A stretch of 64,000 nucleotides of DNA, taken from the NCBI RefSeq assembly GCF_026914265.1, contig NC_069134.1:7743758-7807757 (forward strand), read 5' to 3'. The stretch's first letter is position 1, and each line of letters begins with the position of its first letter. The notes under the pieces were generated by a model that was given only the letters and a program-made list of their open reading frames with translations, did not search any database and was not told the origin of the DNA. This stretch comes from Mya arenaria. Lineage: Eukaryota > Mollusca > Bivalvia > Myida > Myidae. Positions 11,915-23,267 of the stretch are shown piece by piece. The translations under genes were made by a program, and so were the position numbers.

Positions 11915-13096
11915 CAAAAACTTGAAAAAAAGTTAAATCATACATAGCATAATGTTTTAGATTCTCAAAAAAGGTCCTTTCTTTTAATTGCATTCATGAG
12001 TATACTTGCACTTGGCGGCATATTAACGCCATACAAGATACATTGTTGTTGCTGTCATTGTCGTTGATGGTGGTGGTGGTGGTGGTGGTGGTGGTGGTGC
12101 TGCTGCTGGTGAATAATGCCGCAACATATAGAACAACGTTAATGTTTAAATATTTCGTCATTCTCGTCCTGACTATAAAGTATAAATTAATGAACATTTC
12201 ATACTCTGATATACAATGAAGGAGAGTGTATAGATCTACAGGATATTCATACCAACTTGTTGGCCGGGTCTGTCGATGTACTCTGGTTCACAAAGGACGA
12301 TCTTGTGACGGCCTTGGCGGAATGGGTCGCGACACATGGCGACAGGGACGGTCGCCAATTCCGGTTCCGGTTCGATCTCCTCTGCCGAGTCATACTGGGT
12401 TATGGCTTTCACCGGACAATCTGTACACATGGGATACATAATTTATACGTTTAGTATTGTTCTTAAAAATCATTTTATGTACTCGCATTCAATGGTTACA
12501 TGTACTCTTGCTTTCTGCACCTACTCCCATATCATAATGTACATAGTTATACATTGATAAGCCTGTGTATATTCAGGTTAAAGTATTGAGTTTTAATTCA
12601 TCCACACGCTAATTTTACCCAATTCCGCAGGTGGAAACAGTTTTTGAGATGAGCGCAATTTAGGTCTCTACGTGGCTCTTAGGGCATATGCATTCCACCC
12701 AACTGATATAAAATGAGACAGGTCATCCAGCCAATATTCCAGTTTTTATATACCCTAACATTATATTCATAATGATACTTAAATCATGGGTAATAATATG
12801 ACAAATAAATACCGTTTACCCTTTGTTCGCGCTATTCTGGTGTCACAGTGATAATACAATTACATTATGTCTACTTACTCAATCAATTTTAATTTACTGT
12901 CCATCAGTGCATATTTGCAAAATTAGTGCGTTAACGAATCATGCATACCACTAAAAGTGTTGGGTTCAGTATCCACCACGTACGTTTTGTTTAAAAAATC
13001 AATCCTGGACTGGTCTGTCAGTACATATTCCAGGACGGAATAGGTGTCACCCTGCTCATCCGGAAACTTCATCTTTAACGGTTGAATTGTTGCCAT
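6117..13096 (-). CDS. Glutamine-synthetase-like protein, probable pseudoenzyme
   Basis: Divergent member of the eukaryotic GSII family on the minus strand. Supported exons: 12949-13096 (ATG 13096 in context AAAATGG; beta-grasp part, EYV then KTYVVDTEP), 12253-12420 (CPVKAI, then family hallmark VPVAMCRDPFRQGRHKIVLC), 10453-10575 or up to about 10625 (HACLYAGLKMYGGNREGSP), 6523-6725 (WEYQIGPLPGLEAADQ, LHANFSTKESR), 6117-6420 (SLRIPAMV, GYIEERRATGDANPYDV, stop). Phases agree where testable. A 41-nt microexon 10840-10880 (EYNRRVLLGKTLSR) fits by phase and homology but is less sure. From family knowledge, GSII catalysts have GAGCH before N-FST, GFHET, and an EQEY metal site; here these read GRITLH and SGRAY, and EQEY is absent in the simplest model (about 328 aa versus about 370). 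Ligation of ammonia to glutamate is therefore unlikely; a structural or regulatory role is possible. Exon order and splice sites look host-gene-like, not retroposed. Confidence 0.8.
7400..9850 (-). mobile_element. Ty3/gypsy LTR-retrotransposon fossil (gag end to RNase H)
   Basis: Broken gypsy remnant in the large intron of the glutamine-synthetase-like gene, same strand. The gag C-terminal region is readable near 9591-9815 (helical segment before the zinc knuckles), the start of reverse transcriptase near 9050-9280, and the RT/RNase H connection at 8064-8282 (FHQYVYGRHV). The order is correct for gag-pol on the minus strand. LTRs and target duplications were not found, so the ends are approximate. 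It carries many breaks and looks old. Confidence 0.75.
11837..11911. repeat. (AT)n microsatellite
   Basis: About 75 bp of uninterrupted AT dinucleotides in an intron of the glutamine-synthetase-like gene. The duplicated copy of this intron at 22.4-22.9 kb has no such expansion. Confidence 0.98.
12066..12110. repeat. (GGT)n/(GCT)n trinucleotide microsatellite
   Basis: About ten GGT units followed by GCT units, in the intron after exon 2 of the glutamine-synthetase-like gene. The matching place in the 22.5-kb copy shows CAGCAG and CAACAA but no expansion. Confidence 0.95.
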
Positions 13097-15539
13097 TTTT
13101 GCATCCACTTTCTCAAGATGAATTATATTTAACTTTGCTTTCCGACTGTTATGCCGCCTTGAAAGTTATTTCTTAGTATTATCTTCAACCAAGATAATTT
13201 ATTAGATTGCGATTGTTATAAGTTTTGGAAATACTATGATGTGACGAGTTCAACTTATTGTGTTGATTTTCAGTTTATAAGCAAGCTGATGTAAAACGTA
13301 AAAGAAGTTTAAAGCGGCCAGCGGCATTAACTTCAGTTTGATTAAATTATCAACGTTATCAGCGAGTACATTTGTACGAAACTGTGCTATCTTTTGTATC
13401 TTTTGTTGGTTGTGTGATCAACGGGGTCGGTGAGGCTGGCCGGAGACCTGATGCATTAACAACGATATAACTCCTTAAAAATAGAATTTCACTTCTTGCA
13501 CAATTGAAGCACATTTACGTGTGGCTCATTGGAGTGTCAGTAGTGTTTGAAAACGAATACGTGGGTAACTTGAAGGAAGAACCTACTATTATCAGTCGAA
13601 ATTGCATTGATTTACTTGAAACTACACAGTCACGTAAGGAGGTATTTGATCAAGTTTATCACACGATGGGTTGACTGAGCCAACGCGCATACTTCTTAAT
13701 ACATTATCTTATTATATGCTATCTTATTTATATGCTATCAACTTCCTTTTACATATCCAACAGTGAAAAAACAGGACGCCGAATTGAAAAATTCGTATTA
13801 CCATACTGTCGTCATATGATTCCTTATCATGCTAGTACGGTGTGTAGTCTAGGATCTACTTTCGCGTCGCTAACATAGCGTGAAAAATAACTGGTCATAT
13901 TTCAATGTATTGCTTATGTTCCCAATGTAAATTAAGTTAACATGTTGCATTGATTACCTCAATGTCAAGTTCATTTCAAGGTCAAAGAACGAAAACGCCT
14001 CAAAAGTTTTGATTTCCTGTATAATTTTCTTGTATTATGCTTTAATATACAAATTTGTATCCTATTTTGAATGCAATAGTTGTAAATTAAATATTTTCCT
14101 TTACCACAGCATACTTTTGTGGAACCTTTAACATAATGAAGTAAACTAACCTGTCATGGTTAGGGTAATGATCCTCTCAGGATAGATCCAATATGTCCGC
14201 CAAATCAAATATGGCCACCACATGGCATTGAGTGCTAGTGTTAATGATAGAGCTGCACATGGGATTGGTTGTCATTGAATGGGCTTTTTGGTTGCCCAAA
14301 ATATGTAGTGTTTGGAACTGAAAAGGCCTTGTGTGAGAAGCACATGGGTTTATTCAGCTTGCAATGAGCTTAATCACGGGTTGCCAACATGTATATGTGT
14401 GATGTATTAGGCACTAAGAATGCTTAATGCCAGCTGCACATGAACTGGACCAGACCCTGGAAGGGTTTATGTAGAAGCATTATGTTGTTTAGAATGCCAA
14501 TTGTAATGCTGCTTTTGTGTTTGCTTGACACATATACAAAAAATTATGAATTTCATGAAGCAACCCGGTTTTAGGTCCATTACATTAGCATACAAATGTT
14601 TTTTTTAAGTGGAAAAATGTCAGCAAAAAACTTATTATATAAATAAAATATTTGAATTTTATAGTGTTTCTTTTGACAACTAAATTCAACCTAAAAATGT
14701 ATTTACTGAGGTTATATATAGAGGAAAATTGGTTGTTTCGGTGATAGATCGTAATATATTTTACCAAGTGAGCACCGAAAGCTTTATTGTATAAGTGCCG
14801 TAGCCACAGGTGCAATATTTACTTATGGTGTTTACGAGGTGAAATATATTGCGATCTTAAACTGAAAGCAACAATTTGTCTTTTTATAATAGGCATAAAA
14901 GTTATATAATATATCATTAAATTGTAGTTCTTCAGAAAAGCGCGCCCAACTGTATGCGAACGTAACGTCATTTCGGAAATGACACCGTTGAAATGGTATC
15001 CCAGTGATTGCTGACGTTTGATTTGGAAGTGAAAATGGGCTAAAATCTTAAAACAGTGAAAAATATCAAAAAGTTATTTCACTATTCACAGAGGAACAAC
15101 TTATAACTTATTTCACTGATAAATCTCTATATCTCACCAGAAAGCATTTAACAAAACAGCTATTTATTTATGACAATTACTCTTAATAATTTTAAGTGTG
15201 TTGGCGGCCATCTTGGATTTTGGCGGCCAATATATATGGACTAAATTTAGGTGGGTCCTGATTTTTTTTTACCAAAACATGCATATGTGTTAACAGGCAA
15301 AGTTTCCTAATTTTAACCAATAGTGCACAATTTGGTAAAATTTTAATTATCTTGCTATTTACTTAATATTCGCCAAACTTTTTTGGTAAGATAAAGAACA
15401 TTAGACTAAAAACTGGCTTGAAAGTGCCCAGAACTGCCACTTGTTATCTTTTTTAGCTGTACACCATTAACAGATTGACAAGTAATGAATTGCAAATTCC
15501 ACTTAGTAAGTAACATTCTAACTGGTTAACTAGATAAGA
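13097..15539. other. 5' flank of the glutamine-synthetase-like gene; no gene seen
   Basis: AT-rich DNA with short frames only. The first few hundred bases should hold the promoter and 5' UTR exon of the minus-strand gene, but no clear TATA or initiator can be chosen. Around 14,150-14,530 and 15,200-15,240 the composition and phrases (GGCGGCCATCTTGGATTTTG) suggest old repeats that I cannot name. Confidence 0.4.
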
Positions 15540-16280
15540 TTCGTGTTACCAGTTACCTATGCATTCCCGTTTGGTCTTTCTCTGTCACAAGATCAGTTTC
15601 AACGAATGTTTTGAAGGTTTGTCAGGAATCGTAGCTAGTGATGATGATATTCTGATTTTTAGACAGACCAAACTGGTCAAGAGAAATGGGAATCAAGCCT
15701 AACCAAGATAAGCTTCATGTCTGTGTTAGTGGACTTATTGGACAATTTCAAATTCTAATATCCTGACCTGGCATCAAGTTTAGGGAAAAACTTCGCTCCA
15801 CTTAGCTTAGATAACAGGATAACACATCTTTAAGTGTTTTCATTGGGTAATGAGGTCTTAGTATTGCCCTGTTTAAATATTTTGGGTCTTAGCATATTGA
15901 ACACTGTCTGAATTTGTCAACAACCAATTAACCCAATCTGTTGGCGTTGTAACCTTGGTAATGATATTTACTATACTATAGATTGTAACTGCTGTTTAAC
16001 CTTTTTCTGCTACAAGAATGTGTCTTGGAGGATGAGCTCCAGGGGTGGCATTAGGATCAATCTTAATCTTAACTCATCAGGAAATAGACCTATGCCATCA
16101 AATACATCAGCACATTCTTCACTGAGTGAGACTTTTCTCACTGTCCTCTACTGTATACAGGAGTTTGACCAAACCTACATCCTCACATGCTGTAAACCTA
16201 GTATTGCAAGGGATCTAGATTTCACAATGAAAAGGTCTAGGGTATGCTTGAACTTTCCATACTGACATGAAAGTGCAAAT
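15540..16280 (+). mobile_element. Ty3/gypsy pol fossil (reverse-transcriptase piece)
   Basis: A short plus-strand stretch near 15,545-15,680 shows the RT core: FGLSLSQDQFQRMFEGL and then a DDDILIF catalytic box. Similarity fades downstream and the rest up to about 16,280 is assigned only weakly. No LTRs seen. Broken many times; old. Confidence 0.6.
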
Positions 16281-16743
16281 ACACCTGCAATTTAATCGAG
16301 CATCATTATATTCTAGTAACTGAGGTTTTGGCTTTGCATTGGATGGTACTTGTTGCCCTGGTTACTAGTGTCTAACTTGAACTGAATTGGAAATTGGAGT
16401 ACCAACATTAACATTTACAAAAGCCTGGCCTTTCGATCTTGTCACTCGCTTTAAAATGGTCTACATTTTTTTTTTCATTACCTTGGCAGAGACCATGTTC
16501 GGAATTTACTTCATGCACGTATATACCCCACCTATAGTCATATGTATTTAGTCGCTATAATAAACTCACTAATGAAAAATCTCTGTTGTTATACTTCATA
16601 AGAGAACCAAAAACATAGTGTCAGAGGTGTTACTTTGGATACATATATAAAATAATTTATGGAATTGTAATATATATTTTTATTAATTCTTTGATCGAAT
16701 CGGACTTACTTTAACAAAGAATCGATAGAACAGTTTTAGCATC

Positions 16744-17480
16744 ATGTACTTAACAGTTGTTCCACAACCCGTTATGGAATGGGAAAGTTCGAATCTTACA
16801 GAGGCGTGGCATTTTTTAAAACAGCATGTACATTTGATTTTAACGCGTCCATTAAAAGACAAGGATGAAAAGGCGCACATTAGCTATCATTTACTTTGGA
16901 TCGAAACAAAAGGGTGTGATGTCTACAATACTTGGTCTTTGACGAATTAAAAGAAGAAAAACATCGCTGTTCATTTAACAAAGTTTAAAGAATACGTGCA
17001 ACCAAAACTGAATCATGTTTTTGCCAGATTAAAGATGAACAATGAAGTTCAAGGAAACAAATCAACAGAACAATTTGTAAAACAGTTGAAATTTTAAGCC
17101 AAGGACTGCAATTTCACCAATGCCGAGGAAATGATCCGATATCGAATAGTATTCGGTTTAACCTCATCAAAGATCAGAAAAAAACTGATAAACTTACCAT
17201 TGACAAAGCCATTCAAATCGCGCAGAACATCGAATATGCACAGGAGCAAATAAAGTGAATGTCTGCGACTCCACCGGAGGCCCGAGTCCATGTAGTAAAG
17301 CAGAAAGGATTCTAACGTAAGGAATTCCAGGGAGCGAGAACACAGGAAGCGAGACCGAAGCGGAAAGGCCCAATTACTCAGACCAAATCCGGCAGCCAGT
17401 CTACGAAATGTTCGAAATGTGGTAGTATTGAACACTCTCGCAGTGGTCCGTGCAAAACTTATTTCAAGTGTAAAAAACTG
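16744..17480 (+). mobile_element. Ty3/gypsy gag fossil with zinc knuckle
   Basis: Plus-strand gag-like remnant: a capsid-type helical region at 16,744-17,200 (for example FVKQLK, and a QEGE-like segment) and a CCHC zinc knuckle near 17,406-17,450 (CSKCGSIEHSRSGPC). It lies downstream of the pol piece at 15,540, the reverse of gag-pol order, so the two are from different copies or a rearranged one. A few breaks; no LTRs found. Confidence 0.8.
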
Positions 17481-17889
17481 AATAAATATGGCTATAGGTG
17501 GAGAATATATCTCTGAGCAGGCAGATCATAATACATTTACAGCTATAGACATATACCAGCACATTAATTAGAATATTACTATTTTTCTGGGAAGGTATCT
17601 GTTTGAGTGGCTTCTTGTACCGACGGAGGAAGGGAGCAGAGCGGGTAGGAAAAGGATGGTAATTTGATGCGGGAGATTTGTTGTTGTTGGTGTTTGTGGA
17701 TTGTAGTCACCTTTCGTAAAAATAGCTGCGTGATGCTGGTCTATGTTGGTCTTTGTTTGTCCCAGGTCGGACTGGTGTATTCTAAGGCCTTGCCTAACAA
17801 GAGTTTGGTTGTATTGGGCGTTTGTTTTTTCTAGGTTCCTTCACATGAAGGCCAAACAAACTGATATTTGCATTTTGGCAGTCTTGGAT

Positions 17890-18800
17890 TAACCAATGGC
17901 GACGATGAAGAGTGCTGTTGAAGATGTAAAGGATGAAAGAGTTCCTCAGTGGTTGTACTGGAATGTAGACCAAGTTGCAGACTGGAAAGAAGACCTTGGA
18001 TTTCCGAATTATAGGGTGATTTATTTATTCCTGACTCTTTCTGCATTATTTTTAAATCTAAAATTCATAAGACTTTTCTTTTTTATTCATGATAAATAAA
18101 CCAGCAGTTTGACTAGTTATATTGTGTGCTAACTTCCTAAGACACAACAACAGCAACAACAACAACAACAATTGCTCTGTTTTATTTACCTAATATCAAA
18201 ATGTTATATCCATAAAGGTAAACATACACAAGATGTTCCAGTTTTTGAGAGCTTTGTTAACAAAAACAAATAGAGGGATGTTTTGCAGAATCTAAGTACA
18301 TAATATAGCTACATTACCTAAAACGAAACCAAATCAATACATTTCGAATTTTATTTAATGTCGACTTTACATTTTCATAAGATTCTTACTTTTTTGGATT
18401 TTTCCTGATTTGATTTTTTTATTTTTCACTTTATTTTCAGCTCAACAATTACATTTTATCCCTTAAAAAATCATTTTTCTTCATGAACAAAACAACAAAC
18501 AAAACATTTCCATCGCATGTAACATATACCAATACACTTGTATCACTTCTGGAGTATATCTATGTATCATACACTTTTAAAATATATATTTATTGATATC
18601 TTTTAAACTATATTTCAACGAACTATCTATATGACCGAGGAGAGACAGTCCATATTGGTAGTCTAAACAAATCTGGCTCCAACGGAGAGATTATACTTAT
18701 CACATACTCATGAATCTGAAGTGATTTTGAAAATACAAAATTCGTAAAATACCCATCGACGTACAATTATTTAAGACATTCTACTTATTCCAAACATTGT
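17890..18800 (+). repeat. Partial segmental duplication of the SAMD15 5' end
   Basis: Matches 62,014-63,100 in the same order: exon 1, then intron phrases such as ATTATATTGTGTG (18,119 and 62,292), the block around TATGACCGAGGAGAGACA / TAATGACCGAGAAGACACA (18,630 and 62,809), and GATTTTGAAAA (18,724 and 63,028). The intron has diverged and has indels, including the 295-bp element at 62,432, which is present only in the SAMD15 locus. Exons 2 and 3 are not found after it. Because intron sequence is included, this is a DNA-level duplication, not a processed copy. Confidence 0.8.
17896..18015 (+). pseudogene. Orphan copy of SAMD15 exon 1
   Basis: Forty codons from ATG 17,896 to a GT donor at 18,016, differing from the real exon (62,020-62,139) at only five residues (for example L to V at 11, C to W at 19, I to K at 31, Y to N at 38). 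The frame is open and the donor is kept, but the partner exons of the SAM domain are missing nearby, so no complete SAM domain can be made locally. The good preservation of the frame suggests a fairly recent duplication, or splicing to an exon I failed to see. Confidence 0.8.
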
Positions 18801-19954
18801 AAAAAAATATCTTGACGCACAATTATTTGAACTATATCCCAAATGGCAGATCATGTACTTGATATCAAGTATCACTTCCCGAAATAAAAGACCATGGCGC
18901 CCAGATTGGAGGATCAGCCAGTCCGTATTGGTGATGAACCTAAATAGCCTCTGGGCTATATTTAATCAGCCGAACATGGTCAGAACTCGTAAGTTATTCC
19001 ACTCAGTGCTGTATCATCTTCCAATCAGGGCGATGTCACACGGTTATCTTTATATTAGCCTTGTCATCTATCAATCTGGGTTAAACGTTGTATTATTTCG
19101 GGGTGTATTGTTTATAAATCTGGGGCACAATATGGTGGTGGTGATTTTTTTTTGTTAATACTATAAAATCATGCCTGGATTGAATGCTATCATTTAAATA
19201 TGTAGGTGTATCTATCTATGTTGAATATTATGCAGATCAATCGCATTTTAAAAATTATACTTTATACAAAAGATTGTAAATAAAAATAACCTACAGAAAC
19301 AAGTACAGTGGTCAAAAGTTAACACATAAACCCCGTTTAATGACACAGGGTCAACGCCAAAGACATAGAACACAAAAACAAACAATCACTAGCAAGAGAC
19401 ATGGAACAAAACTCCACAAACAACAAACTTCATAATTTTATATGATAAATAAAAAAAACAAGCGGTGTTAATCAGGGATTGTTAGGTACCGCCTTGAAAC
19501 GGTCAGTAAAAACCTGAAATTGATAATCTAATTTAATAAATTTGAACACCAACCATTCAACGACTCCGAATGTATTTGAGCTATCGTAACCTTGTAAAAT
19601 GTCTTGATTAAAGACAATACCAGAAATTGCAATAGCCGGACAGCAAAGTTCAAAGGTCGAAGGTTTTCTTTCAATAACTTTTTTATTCCGTAACCAACAA
19701 GCATGAAATAAAAATCCGAGGGAGGCATGGTAATTGTTTGGCCGAATGCACGAACAAGAGATAAAACGTATATATTTGTCAAATATCTCAATGGTCTAAG
19801 TATCATTATGAATACAGTGTTAAGGTATGTAATATTTAAAAGGGAAATTTGACTGGATGACACGTTTCATGATTTTAAACCGAGTGGAGTGCAATTAATC
19901 TAAGAGCTCATGTAGGGCCCTAACATGCGCTCGTACCGTAGAGACACTTTTGTC
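18801..19954. other. No gene seen
   Basis: AT-rich intergenic DNA with short chance frames; no family recognised. Confidence 0.4.
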
Positions 19955-20731
19955 TAGTGTTATGCCGATACTCGATTATAATCGACAATTGATCGGAAAG
20001 GCTTACGTCGGCGACAATCGATAGTAAAATTTGAACAATCGATTATTGAAACAAGGGTCGTAACTGCTACCGACTTATTTTCTTTTCCTAGTAAATGCTA
20101 GTTAATGTTGAAATGATAGATGTTACTATGTTAAGTTATCTAGTCATAATCTTATCAAGTCAGTAAGTCACTACAGTGTACTTGATTACAAATTTTCTTT
20201 GTAATTTAACTGCTAAAGGATTGGTTCTCAACTTCTTATGTTTGTGGTTAAAAAGTGATTTTTAAAATATGTGACCATTTACTCCGTACCATTTAAGAAT
20301 TTAGTTTTCTCAGGGGTTTTTTAAGAATATGTTCTTGTAAAGCATAAAGAATATTCAACTGCTTGTTGTACTTGTTATTGCCTGATTATTAAAAAGAAAT
20401 TGATATCTTTCTTTGTGTTTATTTTACACATGTATACAATACTAAATGTAAGTCAATAATAGAGCCTGTGGTCTCATGTTCTGTAATAGTTACTTGTAAA
20501 CACTTAAAGATAGTTGCGTTCTAAATAAATAATGTAATTTATACAAAGAAATGTACAAACATTATTATAAGGGGACATTGGTGCTTTAAACTGGTGCAAG
20601 TACTGTATCTGTATTCCTTAAATATGATGACGAAAGATAATCAAATAATAGTTTATCGATTAAAATCGATCATTGATCGGTTTCATAAACCGATTATCTA
20701 TAGTAATTTTTCTGTCCGATTCCCAACACTA
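19955..20731. mobile_element. hAT-like MITE with 8-bp target duplication
   Basis: Starts TAGTGTTATGCCGATACTCG and ends, in reverse complement, TAGTGTTGGGAATCGGACAG. Both ends also carry ATCGATTA-rich subterminal motifs. The TAGTG terminus fits the hAT consensus (C/T)A-N-N-G style ends. Flanking 8 bp are CTTTTGTC (19,947-19,954) and CTGTTGTC (20,732-20,739), one mismatch, as expected for hAT. The 777-bp interior has no transposase frame, so it is non-autonomous. Confidence 0.85.
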
Positions 20732-20739
20732 CTGTTGTC

Positions 20740-22099
20740 ATATAAGAAATCAAAGCACTGATAGTGCTGAACAGCTTGAGCGATGATTCCTTCTATTGGA
20801 TATTCAAAATAATTTATATATGTATGATAGCATGGCACCACCACCAACACCACATTTTTGAATAATATCAATACAAAGTGCATTCCATATGTTGGAAATG
20901 TCATGTTGTAAACATATAGCAGAGTTAAACGGACAGTTTAGCAAAAGGTGATATTAAGGTTCAACCATACATGCGAACTAGGGTGTTATTCTATTATTCC
21001 AATTTCAAGACAATGTGAGCACAATTTTAATGTTAAGTATATTGTTTGTATTTTTAACATAGTTTAAGCGAAGAGAATATTAAATTTGTTTTACATATTA
21101 GACCAAGAATCCGTAGCAATGCTATATGGAAATAAAAAAGTTATAAATATAACTGTGCATTAAACATAAGATTAAAAAAGGAAGGGTGGATATTTTTGGA
21201 CTTGCACAAAAATACATAGCAATGAAGAGGGAAATGATACAACTTACAGAGAAGTTGAAGTAGAATTCAAATATGTTTGCCAAGTCTGAGGTATATATTA
21301 ATGGATAATGACATAGGATAAACTTAAGATATAAAGTTCATTTAACTAATTTCACTGCTAGAGCGTCGCTGAAAGGAGAAAATTGCAATTAATTCATTAT
21401 GTTTTGTATATCTGAGTTCCATCCACTTTAATGTCTTATTTATAGAATTATATGCAAATCAGGTCAACACCAGAAATGCCAGGAGTTTTTCAGTTTAAAG
21501 GAGTTTTTCCTTTCATATCCGTGTTTTATAAGTCTATTTACTGTTGATATACGCAAAATATTACGCGTTCTAACTTCAAAATGAACATAGACTTACTTTG
21601 GAAATAAAACATTATTCCAGGTATGTTTGAAAATCTGATTTTTATTAAGATCTGGTACTTCCGCGTATGATTTTCAACTTCTCATGGACTCCGTTGAAAT
21701 TTGTGGTTTATTACAAAAGTCTTGAGCTGAAGGTCAAGCCTAAAAAACGCCCTGGCTTACCGATACTGTCACCTTCATGTATGATTGTGTCATATTTCTT
21801 ACGATAGCTTACGTGTGCGAATTGGTCTCCCGCTTGCGCTGTGTGCGCTACGATATAACAGGGATACAAAACAAAACAGTCTGCTAACACGAACGTCTGT
21901 TGACCTGAACTGAACGCAGGGCATGTACACCTTTCAGCTTTCGCTAGTTAGATCATAAACATCGCGTGAACCGATTCTGTAATATCGTGCAACACGTAGC
22001 GTCTTGATAAATTTATGTCCAATATTTCAACTGTAGTTTTGTAAAAAAAACATGCTTAAAACAACTCATGTAGTGGGTGTAGTTATAAGCTATAGTATA
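20740..22099. other. No gene seen
   Basis: AT-rich, short frames only. No repeat family recognised. Confidence 0.4.
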
Positions 22100-22940
22100 T
22101 AATAGGTTTTGCATACGAGTACAGAACATTCTCTTTAAAACATAACTATTTGTATTCCATGTGTTTAGACTGTCCGGTGGTCGCCATAAGCCAGTACGAC
22201 ACGGTAAAGTAGATCTGTCCGAAATTGGAACTAGCGACCGTCGCCACTGTGGCCTTGTACCGCTACCATTTTCGCCAGGGCCGTTACAAGATCGTCATTT
22301 GTGTCCCCGAGTACAACGACGGACCCGGCCAACACATTGACATTCATATTCTGTAGATATGTATAGTAGTATACTTTTCAACAGTGTATACCAGACAATA
22401 GATTGTGCATTCATATGATAGTCAGGAAAAGAAGGTCGATATATTCAACATTTACGTTTCTCCATATCTTGCGGCATTAATCACCAGCAGCAGGTACATC
22501 AACAACAACAATGCAACATTGTAACTTTGGGTCAATCTAACATGCGTTGGCTCATATTGACTTATGTCTTCAGTCGGAGATATGGATGCCGGTATTGACT
22601 CAGGAATGAAGGTTTAAAAACAAAACAAAATAAAACAAAACGAATTACAATGACAATCAACATGGTTGACACAATTTGTTGTGGATTATGTAAACCTTTG
22701 TACCATGAACAATCCCTTTTGAATGAGCGTATGATTGCATATTGTGAGATACAAAAAATATCCTAGTTTATAACCTGAAATGTATAATTATCTCAGACAG
22801 ATTGCGATCTAGATAGATATAAAAATAATAATAATTTGATCGTTTAAAGCTTGGCCGAATCACATGATGCAACTAAACTCGAGACAGTTTTTCAATAATA
22901 ATAATATCACATGGACACCGTGAACATTCTCGTGCGAATC
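22100..22940 (+). repeat. Inverted duplication of glutamine-synthetase-like exon 2 and flanking introns
   Basis: Matches the minus strand of about 12,560 to 11,230 in order: ACGAGTACA before the exon, the exon itself, CTGTAGAT after the donor, CTTGCGGCATTA-TCACCAGCAGCAG (22,470 versus 12,110), GGCCGAATCACNTGATG then AACTAAACTCG (22,854 versus 11,310) and ATCACATGGACACC (22,906 versus 11,260). Coding-level identity is roughly three quarters by eye. The duplicate is about 10 kb away in opposite orientation. Confidence 0.85.
22169..22339 (+). pseudogene. Decayed copy of glutamine-synthetase-like exon 2
   Basis: Reads CPVVAISQYDTVK, then an in-frame TAG (22,210-22,212), then KLELATVATVALYRYHFRQGRYKIVICVPEYN. 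It aligns over the full exon 12,253-12,420 with one codon more. The AG acceptor (TGTGTTTAG) remains, but the GT donor is replaced by AC. The hallmark RDPFR has become RYHFR. Other exons of the gene were not found nearby. Confidence 0.85.
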
Positions 22941-23267
22941 ACATGCTCACCATTCAGAACTTGATAATTTAATGACACATCAGACATATATCAAACGTTT
23001 ATCAGATAACTGTGCTTTTTTTCGTCGTTGATATATACATTTGCGTTTGACCTAAAGTTTGGACCAATCAACTGTGGTAAATAATAAGCGATGTTTAAAT
23101 ATAAAGCAAATAAAGATTTTGAGTAGTTCAACATATGGGTGCATCTTAAAAACATAATTAGCCAAGTCTTATTAACATCGAGTAGAAACCTATATTAAAT
23201 TGATGACGTATGAACGTTTTAAGACTAAATACTTTAAACATTCGACTATATTTTTGTTCAACATGAA

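Noticed and set aside
11994-12197. Minus-strand frame with a poly-Thr run
   Set aside because: Produced by the GGT microsatellite in an intron; no homology.
17831-18046. Minus-strand frame opposite the SAMD15 exon copy (and its twin at 61,964-62,170)
   Set aside because: Antisense shadow of the conserved SAM exon; similarity between the two is explained by the sense-strand coding.
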